NCBI GenBank assembly: GCA_034440615.1
Contig: JAOTOM010004749.1
Coordinates: 124,001-188,000 of the forward strand
Direction of reading: 5' to 3'
Origin: Ashinkailepas kermadecensis
Taxonomy: Eukaryota > Arthropoda > Thecostraca > Neolepadidae
Length of the DNA stretch: 64,000 bases
This document shows positions 34,096 to 45,141 of this stretch, piece after piece. Numbering within the stretch: position 1 is the first letter of the stretch; the number at the start of each line of letters is the position of its first letter. The position numbers were made by a program, and so were the translations under genes. Below the pieces are notes generated by a model. The model ran no database searches and was not told the origin of the DNA. It saw nothing but the letters and a program-made list of their open reading frames with translations.

Positions 34096-35200
34096 GCTGC
34101 GTCGCCGTACGCGCTCATAAACAAGCTGGCGATCATTGTAGTGAGCGACGGTATTGCCGTGAAAAGCTCGTTCGGCATTCTTGCACGGCACGACTCGTCG
34201 GGGTGTACGCCCGCGCCCCGGCCCGGCGTAGCGGCCGCCTTGGGCAGCGACCGTGCATCCCGTGCAGCATTCCTCCCGAACGTTGGTCCGCTCCAGAGCG
34301 GCCATGTGCGACGAAAGCTACCCGCCAACCGCCGACAGAGCGCCGTCTCGCATCCCGTGCCCGGGTCGGTGCTGCTTCGAGGTCCAGAACAACTTAAAGC
34401 CATCGCGGTATGCCAACACAGCGTGTAATGCGTGTTGAGTCACGTCGCCTCAGCCGCCCCACGGACCCCGTTCCAGCACGGATACGTGTTGACCCAGCAC
34501 GGACGGGTGGCGCCCCGATCCAGCATGGATGGCGTGACCTGGTACGGACGGGTGTTGGTCCAGCATGGACGGGTGTTGGTCCGGCACGGACGGACAGCAT
34601 CCCGACCCAGTGCAGCCCGGGGGCGGGGCGGCGGCATGAAAGGGCGTCCCTGCGCCGCCGTGACGATGACGGACAGCCAATGGCAGGCCGCGGCGGCGTG
34701 CAACACGGCGTCGACAGGAAGACGGCGGCTGTAAAGCGGTCCGCGTCCGGTTTACAGGTTACGACAGCCGCTGGGTGGTCGGCCACCGACGGCCGCGGCC
34801 GGCCACCGCCGGCCGTCCCCTGACCGCCCCCTGCCCGTCCGTGGTGTGGATGGCACTGCACCCGGCGGCGTGGAGCGGCGTGGAGAGGCGCAGCCCCGCG
34901 CACGCCGCTGGCTGCCGGCCGCGCCATTGTTGCCGCGGCGCGGGCACACGTCAGTCCGATACCAGACCCGATTGCGCCCAATTTCGCGCATGCCGGCACG
35001 AATCGGCGGGCGATAACAAAGGCCAACAATGCGGCGCGCCGGCGCCGGGCCTCTGCACCGGCCCGCCCGCTACACCGTGTTCTGGCCCTTTTACACCGCA
35101 CCTGCGTGACGTCAGACGGGCTGCAGGCACGTCAGCGTCACCGTGACGTCAGGTGGCCTGTGTACAGCCGGGCCCCAGTTGCCGGGGTGCGCCTCCCAGC
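34096..35200. other. CpG-rich region with a short 24-bp repeat
   Basis: Strongly GC- and CpG-rich. At 34490-34612, CACGGACGGGTG / CATGGACGGGTG followed by TTGGTCC recurs about five times. Frames up to 235 codons (34394-35101, minus) are open in several phases at once, as expected from composition. It could be a CpG-island promoter, but no exon can be assigned. Confidence 0.45.
35107..35151. promoter_or_regulatory. Two CRE-like palindromes
   Basis: Perfect TGACGTCA octamers at 35107-35114 and 35144-35151 lie 37 bp apart at the edge of the CpG-rich block. TGACGTCA is the CREB/ATF consensus. The pairing and context suggest, but do not prove, regulatory DNA. Confidence 0.4.
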
Positions 35201-36414
35201 GTGAGCGGGGACGTCGCCGTGGACCAGCTCCTCATGCAGTGTACAACAAGACTTTACACACTGTGTGACCCTCCTTCCGAAGCTTCTAAATATCGATATA
35301 TATATGATACATGCTTCGGGCACAGCTATAAGCACATATAGTCAAAACTAAGTCAACACATTGCGACACGAGCGCACCGTACTGCAAAATACACGAGGAG
35401 ACATGCAATACAGTGATTATTGATATTGAGCATACATGAGCATGAGATCTTCCTTGTCCATCATGGAAACCAAAGACCACGCGAAAACCGCAAGAGAAGC
35501 AAGCATTCAACGATATGCCAATGCGAGATGCTTCGATTTATGGTTTGAACTTACGAATATATGCCACTGAACATATTTTTCGATGAGGATGGTCGTTGTA
35601 GATTTCCAGAACTTTAGCGTACAGAGGAACTACGTGATGCGTATCATCGAGTTGCGTTCCAATTTCAAATGGCTTCAATGGGAATGTCTTCCGTATGATT
35701 ACAGGCATCTAGTGCATGCTCATTAAGGTAATTTGACGGGTATTGTTTGCGCTTTATTCCCGTTTTAATGACCACGCACCGGATGGGAGACATCACGGAA
35801 CACTGAGTTAATCAGAGAGCATCAAAGAGCATTTTCAATCGGAACATGACGACTTGGTGATAACCAACACGCAAATCCCTTGTTTACTAACATTTTGAAA
35901 ACAGCCCAAGGCCTCATAGCAAAATCTTCAATACACATGAATAAAAATGAACGTCCGTAACCTACAACACGCACGAAGCTTAATTATCTCATCTTGGCGC
36001 ATATTCAAATTCCTTCTTGTGGCTTCCGCGTCTTCAATGCATGTTGTGCCGGATATCGAGCAGCTCTGCATGCTCGATATAAAGCAGTGTCTACCGCATG
36101 TTTCCTTAGGCTATTTTTTCGGTGCGTGTGTTGCCGCTTGAGCGCGTTATTCTTTCTGTTGGCAATGTGATCATATACTGCGCCTGAAATATATCATGTC
36201 AAACAATTGTAGCTATTTCGAAGCATTGCACGGGAAATCGTATCATGCTTATATCAAGAAAGCATTACAGCAAGGAAACCCTACCCCGACCACGAGCCGC
36301 CGACCAACTGTAGACCGACCACCCACTGACGACATTGGTCCACAGCACCGACTTCCGCCGTCGTATCGTCAGTGCGCTGATACTAATGTGGACTCAGCCA
36401 CTGACAGATCCTGA
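35201..36414. other. AT-rich unique DNA
   Basis: No tandem structure and no open frame above 75 codons. Nothing recognised. Confidence 0.5.
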
Positions 36415-36720
36415 TCCTCTCACTGATCACCACTGGCGGACATTGATCCACCCATTGACCACCATTGGCAGATACTGATACTCCCACTGACCGCCACTGG
36501 CGGATACTGATCCTCCCACTGACCGCCACTGGCGGATACTGATCCTCCCACTGACAGATCCTGGCCCAGCCAATGACCACCACTGGCGGATACTGATCCT
36601 CCCACTGACCACCACTGGCGGATACTGGCCCAGCCATTGATCACCACTGACAGATCCTGGCCCAGCCAATGACCATCACTGGCGGATACTGATCCAGCCA
36701 CTGACCACCACTGGCGGACT
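36415..36720. repeat. 32-bp minisatellite, about 9 copies
   Basis: Units read CCACTGGCGGATACTGATCC followed by TCCCACTGACC. A related form has TGACAGATCCTGGCCCAGCC. It is followed (36741-36800) by a smaller CTGTCAGACTACTGACTA-type repeat. CACTGGCGGAT is also the terminal sequence of the hAT element at 48071. Confidence 0.9.
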
Positions 36721-36800
36721 GCGATGTCCGGTCGCTGGCGGACTCCTGTCAGACTACTGACTACTGTCAGACTCCTGTCAGACTACTGACGGACTGCTGA

Positions 36801-37189
36801 CGGCCACCGCCCAGCAGGCGACGGCCCCAGTCGGGCCGACCACTCGCCAAATCCGGCCTCACCTCCCCGCCGCCGCATTATTAATCCCCATTAGCGGGGC
36901 GCTGCGCCATTTCAGACGGACATCCATTACCGGATAAAATATTCACGGCGTAAAAATTAAAAAGGCCTTTCAGTGGGCCGTCGGCGCGGTGCCGACTGGT
37001 CGGCCACCGGTGCACCGACGTGGTGCGGCCATGTCCGACACTATAAATCACACTGATGTATGACACCTGACGGCGGCTCGAAAATGCCGCGCGCCGGCCG
37101 CGGCCGGCTCCACGTTCCTGTGCCGCCACCCCACCAAATAGACGCCATTCAGTGTGGCGGACACACAGCGACGGCGAGTACATATTGCA
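36801..37189. other. GC-rich block with a short AT segment
   Basis: GC-rich DNA with an AT-rich stretch at 36935-36965 and a CTATAAATC element near 37041. The TATA-like box next to CpG-rich DNA is compatible with a promoter. No transcript start or exon is supported. Confidence 0.35.
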
Positions 37190-37345
37190 CAGTTGGTGTA
37201 CCGCCGTCAGACGGGTGGGTATACAGGCCGTGCATCATCGTCAGACGGGTACAGATGTAGTGCACCGCCGTCAGGCGGGTACACAGGCAGTGCACCGGCG
37301 TCAGGCAGGTGCATTGTACGCAGCGTACCACCCTCAGGCGGATAC
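37190..37345. repeat. About 30-bp minisatellite, 5 copies
   Basis: Units contain CACCGCCGTCAGACGGGTAC and ACAGGCAGTG with drift (CATCATCGTCAGACGGGTAC, CACCGGCGTCAGGCAGGTGC). The copies are diverged. Confidence 0.8.
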
Positions 37346-37426
37346 ACATATATACTCTGAGAATGCATCTATATTAAATGGAATGCCATCACGTGTACAC
37401 AGCGAACGTCAGGAAGGCAAGTTCGC

Positions 37427-37540
37427 ACCTAGCAGAATGGTCAGCATGGGCCGCACCTAGCAGGGTGGTCAGCATGGGCCGCACCTATCAGAATGGTCAG
37501 CATGGGCCGCATCTATCAGAATGGTCAGCATGGGCCGCAC
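37427..37540. repeat. 28-bp minisatellite, 4 copies
   Basis: The unit is GAATGGTCAGCATGGGCCGC followed by ACCTATCA or ACCTAGCA. Confidence 0.9.
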
Positions 37541-37684
37541 GAAAAGAGAACGCCAAACGACACTCAAGCTTTACTTTCACGCATTTCGTTGAGTCCACAC
37601 ATTCACTGTACCTCATGCAGAGTTATTTCAGTCGCAGTGATATAGTTGCGACTGGACTCCTGAGGACATGGTTGCCGACTCCGT

Positions 37685-37707
37685 GGCCGTGCAATTGTTG
37701 CACGGCC
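37685..37707. repeat. Inverted repeat, 10-bp arms, 3-nt loop
   Basis: GGCCGTGCAA, loop TTG, then TTGCACGGCC: perfect arms. A further GTGCAACAAT follows at once. A tight hairpin in otherwise unique DNA. Confidence 0.85.
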
Positions 37708-38839
37708 GTGCAACAATACCATTGTGCCCCTGCACGCTACACGCTGCATCGACACTGCCCAGGAAACACAGCCAGCTCAGTTGCGAAAATGTTGGCAAGC
37801 TCCGGAAATTGCGAGATCCCAAGACATGTGGTGCAATGCACGTCGCTCGTGCAGCCTGTCAATTGTTCCGCGTTCATGAGCACCTTCTGCACGGATAATG
37901 TCCAAGTCCGATGGCATTTAGCATGGACAACGTCGCCGAAAAGGCATCGGCCAGTGTCATGGTGTCAATCTTGGCCACCAATGCAGTCGGCTACAAACAC
38001 AAGCCGGATTTCCACGTAGCGCCGGGAGTTCCCGGCCGGCCGGCATACCGCCAGTCCCGCTGACCGCTGGTCCAGGGTTCGCCGGCTGGCAGTTCCACCA
38101 GCGATTTCGGGTCAGCCGGGTCCGGCGCCGTCGGCGGCGTCTCGTTTTTGCCGCCGGTTCGCCGGAAGTGGCGCACCGTTCCTGCCGCAATCGCGGAAAG
38201 CGGCGCATCACGGCGTGCAAGAGTCAGCGACCGCGGCGGCCAAGTGGAGCGACGCGGCGGCGTCACCGGCCAGCGAGCAGACACTGTCGAGCGGCGGCGG
38301 CGGCGCCTGGTCAGCGTCTGACCGGCCCGGTCACAGCTGCTGGAGCACCGGGCCACTGGTCCAGGTCACAGCCACATGTTCGGGTCACTGGTGCAGGTCT
38401 AAAGTTACTACTTTTTGGCACAGTACGGCATCCAGTAAAATTGCACATGTGCTTTTTGCTGTGCCATATCAGTATTTTCCGTGCCACTACCGTGTCAGCG
38501 CCGGCCTATCCCCGGAAATAAAATTGAAGTATATATCTAAAATTGCCAAAATGCTAAACCTAAGGTTCGGGATTGCCAGGGGAAAGGCTTCAGTAAAAAC
38601 ATATGAAAGACCTTGAAAGATAGAGACAGTGTTGATTTAGTCATTGTGTGCAATGTTTTGCATCTTTGGTGTTGTTTGTTTTCGTCATCCATCAACATTT
38701 TCCTTCTTAAAATGGCCCTTTTCTTTTCCAGTGCCCTTTGGCGTGTCATCATCCAGCTCGATGTGCAATGTGTCGTGCCATGCCAAAACTGTCTGCGCCC
38801 GTGGTGTCCGTTGCCAGCTTTTTTTGAGTGGAAAGTCTA
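37708..38839. other. Unique DNA, partly GC-rich
   Basis: 37990-38400 is GC-rich with frames of about 120 codons in both strands. 38400-38830 is AT-leaning. No domain or splice-flanked exon is recognised. Confidence 0.45.
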
Positions 38840-39032
38840 TTCCGGTCACAGCCGCCGGTTCGGGGCACTGGTTCAGGTCAGAGCCGCCGGTCCGGGGCAC
38901 TGGTTCAGGTCAGAGCCGCCGGTCCGGGGCACTGGTTCAGGTCACAGCCGCCGGTCCGGGGCACTGGTTCAGGTCACAGCCGCCGGTCCGGGGCACTGGT
39001 TCAGGTCACAGCCGCCGGTCCGGGTCACATGC
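38840..39032. repeat. 32-bp minisatellite, 6 copies
   Basis: The unit is GGTCACAGCCGCCGGTCCGG followed by GGCACTGGTTCA; GGTCAGAGCC replaces GGTCACAGCC in two copies. A single related block (GGTCACAGCC, then GGGTCACTGGTGCAGGTC) at about 38363-38400 may be the seed. Confidence 0.95.
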
Positions 39033-39825
39033 ATTGACTCGGATCACAGATTCAGGTCGCGACCACTGGTACAGCTCTCAGGCCAACGCAGAGACGCCGG
39101 CCGCTTCTCTATCCATCAGCAGCGGGCCGCGCGCAGCCTACTATCCCACAGTGCCGGCCACTCCGGCCGAACGTGACCGCATTGTCAGTCGATTATTGCT
39201 CGTTATGACTCGGCACACTGCACGTATTAATCAATCTACAGCATTATTATGCAACCGAGACGAATGGCGCGATGGTGCGGGCAGAGGTGCAACGTTGCGT
39301 AATGGACGGGCGCTCTGGACCGTCAGCGGACCGAACAGCAAGCACGCGCAACGGGCCACGTCCAGCCGACCATGGAAACCAAATGGCCAGAGTGAAACAT
39401 AAACCGGTGACAAGGCGAGATTGAAGGCGGCCAGATAAGGTGGAAGTCACACGCAAGTAAAGACCTGAGTGATACGCGAGATAAGCGAGCGGGAATCGTG
39501 CGAGCGGAACGACGGCTGGGCTGAGGTGGCGCTGGGAAGATATGCTGGATATATCGCACACAGAGGGGGATCGGCGCGAACGGCGACGACGGAGGACACG
39601 GCAGGATCGCACTCACCCCCACAACTTGTAAGCTACAGTTCCCCAGGGGAGAAGTGCCGTGACTGGCGCTTTTCGAGCACGGGCCGGGACACTTACATCA
39701 GAGCAAATGAAGAGCCCCAGACCAGTGAACTACTACTTGGCGCGTCACTGTGGGAACGCAGATCAATGAAACCACAACGGAGGATGAACAGCGTACACGG
39801 CGAGACGTAAGGTGTGCACTGACCG
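39033..39825. other. Unique DNA
   Basis: No repeat and no recognised gene. Overlapping frames up to 120 codons lack motifs. Confidence 0.45.
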
Positions 39826-40150
39826 AAGCGAGGTAAGCAGCCACATAGTCTGTCACACGGTGTCGGGCGTGATAATGCCGCCTGTTTACCATAAGGTGCA
39901 CATCGGCAGAAGTGAGATAAACAGCCACATCGTCTGCCACACGGTGTCGGGCGTGATAATGCCGCCTGTTTACCATAAGGTGCACATCGGCAGAAGTGAG
40001 ATAAGCAGCCACATAGTCTGCCACACGGTGTCGGGCGTGATAATGCCGCCTGTTTACCATATAAGGTGCACATCGGCAGAAGTAAGATAAGCAGCCGCAT
40101 AGTCTGCCACACGGTGTCGGGCGTGCGAACGCCGCCCGTCTGCCCTGTAT
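39826..40150. repeat. 84-bp minisatellite, about 3.8 copies
   Basis: Units contain GCAGCCACATAGTCTGCCAC, ACGGTGTCGGGCGTGATAAT, GCCGCCTGTTTACCATAAGG and TGCACATCGGCAGAAGTGAG. The last unit departs (GTGCGAACGCCGCCCGTCTG). Being 84 bp, it keeps a frame open on both strands. Confidence 0.95.
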
Positions 40151-41104
40151 GTACGCGGCGTGATGCGGTTTCTACCGTCGACAATGGTGCCGGCGGCTGG
40201 GCCGTCAGCCAGCCGACTGACACATCAGCTCATCTCATGCGCCGTCACAGTCTGAACAGACCAAACAATGGCAGCAATGAACGGGCGACGTGGTGACACA
40301 GCGGCGCCCGCCCGCCACCGGCCGGCGACAGTCGGCCACTGCCTCCCCACATCAAACCGCCAACGTCACATCATCACGTCACAGTCCCGCAACGGCCCAT
40401 CACGGCCGCGTCTCAGACCCGTTACAGTCACCCAATAGTCAGTCACGGCCCTGCCACAGCCCGCCATGGCCACAAACAGCACCCTGACAACCCTGTCACG
40501 TCCCGTGACGGACCGAAACAGCCCTGTATCGGGCCGTCACGCAGGGTGCCCAAATTCGATCCGTTGGGCGTCAGGGTGCAAATAAAATCATTTCTCTTGG
40601 ATAGTTTGATATGTAATGGAAATTGAACCGCATTCAGCTGATTCATTTCCTCGAAATAGGCCCAATTTCTAATTTTCACGACTATATCCCTCAAGACTTG
40701 GATGCTACATCAATATGAAATTGTATTTACATCCTGGCCTCGACGCCTAAAATCGCGAATTTGAATACATTGCCGTCACGGCAGTGCCACAGCCCTGTCA
40801 CGGACGGCAACATCCCCGTATCGGGCCGTCACGGCTCCGCCGGAGCTCCAGCCCCTGGAGCTCCCAGAGCGCCTTTACGGTTGTGCCGCCGGGCCGGCAG
40901 CCACAGCCGGCCGCCGTATCCCCACCATCAGACCGACCATCTGCGCGTACCCAGACTTACGCCGGGCCCGCCACGCTCCCCACTGTGGCTCGTCACGCCG
41001 CGCCAGGCGTCAGGCGGCCACGACACGTGACCGCAGCCGTCACATTCCGCACAGAACGCCGCACATCCGTCCCGGAGTCCTGTCGATCGGCCAGGGGCGG
41101 AGGC
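40151..41104. other. GC-rich spacer with loose CCGTCACGG-type repeats
   Basis: 40300-40540 and 40770-40850 hold scattered GTCACGG / CCCTGTCACG words without a fixed period, perhaps an old eroded array. 40560-40770 is AT-rich. No gene recognised. Confidence 0.45.
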
Positions 41105-41665
41105 GGGGGCGACGCCGTCAACAGTCGAGTGGCAGACGTCCGCCGCAGTCAGACGGCACAACACAGCACAGCTCTCGGCGGAGACGGGGACGACACCGGC
41201 GGCAGTCGTGTGGCAGACGTCCGCCGCAGTCAGACGGCACAACACAGCACAGCTCTCGGCGGAGACGGGGCGACACCGGCGGCAGTCGAGTGGCAGACGT
41301 CCGCCGCAGTCAGACAGCACAACACAGCACAGCTCTCGGCGGAGACGGGGACGACACCGTCAGCAGTCGAGTGGCAGACGTCCGCCGCAGTCAGACGGCA
41401 CAACACAGCACAGCTCTCGGCGGAGACGGGGCGACACCGGCGGCAGTCGAGTGGCAGACGTCCGCCGCAGTCAGACGGCACAACACAGCACAGCTCTCGG
41501 CGGAGACGGGGCGACACCGGCGGCAGTCGAGTGGCAGACGTCCGCCGCAGTCAGACAGCACAACACAGCGCAGCTCTCGGCGGAGACGGGGACGACACCG
41601 TCAGCAGTCGAGTGGCAGACGTACGCCGCAGTCAGGCGGCACAGCACAGCTCTAGGCGGAGACGC
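41105..41665. repeat. 80/83-bp minisatellite, about 7 copies
   Basis: Units carry CAGTCGAGTGGCAGACGTCC, GCCGCAGTCAGACGGCACAA, CACAGCACAGCTCTCGGCGG and AGACGGGGCGACACCGGCGG. Some have GGGGACGACACCGTCAGCAG instead and are 3 bp longer. Frames remain open into the next array, giving a false 712-codon frame. Confidence 0.95.
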
Positions 41666-41739
41666 GCCAGGGCGGCTTTCTCCAGTCCGACACGTGACGT
41701 CGGCGCCGACACAGCGTCCGGAAGCTGTGGCAGCCACAG

Positions 41740-43680
41740 CCGGCCCGGCACAGTCGAGGCCGGCAGACACGGGGCCACGGCCGGCAACAGGCGGCCCATG
41801 GCGCGGCCTGTCCACGCGTCAACCTACCGCTCACGGCCCGGCACAGTCGGGCCGGCAGACACGGGGCCACGGCCGGCAACAGGCGGCCCATGGCGCGGCC
41901 TGTCCACGCGTCAACCTACCGCTCACGGCCCGGCACAGTCGAGGCCGGCAGACACGGGGCCACGGCCGGCAACAGGCGGCCCATGGCGCGGCCTGTACAC
42001 GCGTCAGCCTACCGCTCACGGCCCGGCACAGTCGAGGCCGGCAGACACGGGGCCACGGCCGGCAACAGGCGGCCCATGGCGCGGCCTGTCCACGCGTCAG
42101 CCTACCGCTCACGGCCCGGCACAGTCGGGCCGGCAGACACGGGGCCACGGCCGGCAACAGGCGGCCCATGGCGCGGCCTGTCCACGCGTCAGCCTACCGC
42201 TCACGGCCCGGCACAGTCGAGGCCGGCAGACACGGGGCCACGGCCGGCAACAGGCGGCCCATGGCGCGGCCTGTACACGCGTCAGCCTACCGCTCACGGC
42301 CCGGCACAGTCGGGCCGGCAGACACGGGGCCACGGCCGGCAACAGGCGGCCCATGGCGCGGCCTGTCCACGCGTCAGCCTACCGCTCACTGCCCGGCACA
42401 GTCGAGGCCGGCAGACCGGGGCCACGGCCGGCAACAGGCGGCCCATGGCGCGGCCTGTCCACGCGTCAGCCTACCGCTCACGGCCCGGCACAGTCGAGGC
42501 CGGCAGACACGGGCCACGGCCGGCAACAGGCGGCCCATGGCGCGGCCTGTCCACGTCAGCCTACCGCTCACGGCCCGGCACAGTCGGGCCGGCGACACGG
42601 GGCCACGGCCGGCAACAGGCGGCCCATGGCGCGGCCTGTACACGCGTCAGCCTACCGCTCACGGCCCGGCACAGTCGGGCCGGCAGACCGGGGCCACGGC
42701 CGGCAACAGGCGGCCCATGGCGCGGCCTGTACACGCGTCAGCCTACCGCTCACGGCCCGGCACAGTCGAGGCCGGCAGACCGGGGCCACGGCCGGCAACA
42801 GGCGGCCCATGGCGCGGCCTGTCCACGCGTCAGCCTACCGCTCACGGCCCGGCACAGTCGGGCCGGCAGACCGGGGCCACGGCCGGCAACAGGCGGCCCA
42901 TGGCGCGGCCTGTCACGCGTAGCCTACCGCTCACGGCCCGGCACAGTCGAGGCCGGCAGACACGGGGCCACGGCCGGCAACAGGCGGCCCATGGCGCGGC
43001 CTGTCCACGCGTCAGCCTACCGCTCACGGCCCGGCACAGTCGAGGCCGGCAGACACGGGGCCACGGCCGGCAACAGGCGGCCCATGGCGCGGCCTGTACA
43101 CGCGTCAGCCTACCGCTCACGGCCCGGCACAGTCGGGCCGGCAGACACGGGGCCACGGCCGGCAACGGCGGCCCATGGCGCGGCCTGTCAACGCGTCAGC
43201 CTACCGCTCACGGCCCGGCACAGTCGAGGCCGGCAGACACGGGGCCACGGCCGGCAACAGGCGGCCCATGGCGCGGCCTGTCCACGCGTCAGCCTACCGC
43301 TCACGGCCCGGCACAGTCGAGGCCGGCAGACACGGGGCCACGGCCGGCAACAGGCGGCCCATGGCGCGGCCTGTCCACGCGTCAGCCTACCGCTCACGGC
43401 CCGGCACAGTCGGGCCGGCGACACGGGGCCACGGCCGGCAACAGGCGGCCCATGGCGCGGCCTGTCCACGCGTCAGCCTACCGCTCACGGCCCGGCACAG
43501 TCGAGGCCGGCAGACACGGGGCCACGGCCGGCAACAGGCGGCCCATGGCGCGGCCTGTACACGCGTCAGCCTACCGCTCACGGCCCGGCACAGTCGAGGC
43601 CGGCAGACACGGGGCCACGGCCGGCAACAGGCGGCCCATGGCGCGGCCTGTCCATGCGTCAGCCTACCGCTCACGGCAGG
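41740..43680. repeat. 93-bp minisatellite, about 21 copies
   Basis: Units carry CACAGTCGAGGCCGGCAGAC, ACGGGGCCACGGCCGGCAAC, AGGCGGCCCATGGCGCGGCC and TGTCCACGCGTCAGCCTACC. Variants are GTCGAGG/GTCGGG, TGTCC/TGTAC and ACACGGGG/ACCGGGG. Length is 31 codons and no stop occurs, so frames of up to 854 codons span it. Most differences between units are single-base deletions that would shift any reading frame, which argues against selection for a protein. Confidence 0.95.
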
Positions 43681-43829
43681 TCGGTGTGCGTGCCGTGCCG
43701 GGCCCAGGTCCAGCCGGAGCTGCTGTACTTGCACTGTGTCGTGCGACTGGTGCGTGGCCACGGCCAACGTGAGTCGTCTCACACCGCCGGCACGCTATTT
43801 AACACTGACGGCTTTCTCTGCAGACCATC
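43681..43829. other. Array exit sequence
   Basis: The last 93-bp unit breaks at CTCACGGCAGGTCGG. GC-rich unique sequence follows. An ACGTGAGTCGTC donor-like word and a TTTCTCTGCAG acceptor-like word are present, but no coding context is recognised. Confidence 0.35.
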
Positions 43830-44010
43830 TGACACTTGGGGCGGATACAGTTACTTTGATCGGGGACACTCGCCTGGAGGGGCGCCACTGATCCACACAA
43901 TTTCGATGGGGTACTGGAGCGTCCCTGACAGGACGCCTTTTCTACTCAGAGGCGACTTCGGCTGAACAAAATCCAGGTGGATGCACTAGAGCGTTCTTTG
44001 AGGGAGCTAG
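43830..44010 (-). repeat. Dispersed repeat, family A, copy 2
   Basis: The reverse complement of 8705-8890, with CTCTAGTGCATCCACC, CTCTGAG, AAAAGGC and AGTGGCGCCCCTCCAG followed by CGAGTG in the same order. Confidence 0.7.
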
Positions 44011-44139
44011 CATATTTTTTCAGTGTCAGAGTGGAATTGGAGTTCAGGGGGGGGGGGGGCGGCGCCGACTGCCAGGCTTATTTTACGCTCAGTGCCAGAG
44101 TGGCGCCGCCTTTTCATAGGGGAGGTATTGTGCCCTTCA

Positions 44140-44330
44140 CCCTTAGATCCGTCTCTTGGTTGGTTATTGGTTTTACGACACGTCGACCGTTGAGTCATAT
44201 AGCGTCGCCAATCTCTCACGCCGATTGGTCGCGGGCGAAGAGTGGCGACAGGTGAGATTCGAACCCACAATCTTTAGATTGTGAGACGAGCATCTTACCC
44301 CTAGACCGCTCGTCCCTTAGATCCGTCTCT
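44140..44330 (-). mobile_element. tRNA-derived SINE with 17-bp target-site duplication
   Basis: On the minus strand the element starts with a tRNA-like head: GGGACGAGCGGTCTAGGGGT (A-box region), an 8-bp anticodon-arm hairpin (CACAATCT / AGATTGTG), and the B box GGTTCGAATC in a paired T-arm (GTGGG/CTCAC). The body follows (CTCTTCGCCCGCGACCAAT, GCGTGAGAGATTGGCGAC) and a tail domain (GACGTGTCGTAAAACC), ending in CCAATAACCAACC. CCCTTAGATCCGTCTCT flanks both sides (44140-44156 and 44314-44330), the mark of LINE-driven retroposition. Perfect duplication implies a recent insertion. The A and B boxes would act as an internal RNA polymerase III promoter. Confidence 0.93.
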
Positions 44331-45141
44331 GCTGACACCGCATTCTCCCTGCACGGACAGGACAGTCTAACGCCGCCAGTCTCTGAGCGGAACCTCTTCC
44401 GACGCTGCAGCTCTCTCCCATCAGGTCCATCAGGTCCGGGGCGGGGCGCTGCCGCGACCCTCGCGACCCCACCGCCGCCGCCGCGGCCGGCCGCCGGGCG
44501 TCGACCGCTATCTCTGCAACGGGCCGTAAAGGGCGCCGACGCGCCGGCGTGCAGTACCGGCGCGCCGCCGTGGGAACTGTAGCGTGGGAACGGCCGACGC
44601 TGCTCTCAGCGGTCCGCCCCCGCCCCAGGTGACTGGAGGTTGGGCCATGCAGCAGCGGCCGCTGCAGGCTCGTGCGGCACAGATGTCGGCAGATACACTC
44701 ACGGAACGTCGGCGCGCCACCGCCGTCTCACTGAGCCCAGCTGGCCAAGGAGCTGGGGACAGTGAGTACACTCCGCACTCACAGTCCAGCTGGTGGTCAG
44801 CCACAGGCCAGCCGGCTTTTGACCCCGGGTCGGAGTCAAAAACCCAAGCCATCATTCCCAAACTGAAGGGCCAGGATGGGTGGACGATGAAGTCGAAGGT
44901 TGGCTACACTAACGGTAACTAGCATTTATTATTGTTGTATCGCCAAACACCGCTGCTGACGACGGCATTCCAGGGATGATTGACATTTTCGTTCCGTGTT
45001 CAAATCCCCGTAATTACTACATTGGAAAGGTTCCGAAATAAGGGTGTGCATGTAGGCATCGGATTTTTATCACGAACCTGTGTGTAAGATCGCTCCTCAG
45101 TATCTTTGTGGGTAGAGTCGGCTCTGGGAGCCGGCCCACAC
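44331..45141. other. GC-rich then ordinary unique DNA
   Basis: 44400-44720 is CpG-rich; the rest is mixed. Frames of about 115 codons overlap on both strands. No gene recognised. Confidence 0.45.

Noticed and set aside
34394..35101. 235-codon minus frame in CpG-rich DNA
   Set aside because: GC-rich DNA keeps many frames open. Overlapping frames on both strands and no domain argue for chance.
44240..44316. Functional tRNA gene
   Set aside because: The A and B boxes and an anticodon-like hairpin are present, but the acceptor stem pairs poorly, the anticodon loop is irregular, and the sequence continues into a SINE body and tail with a flanking duplication.
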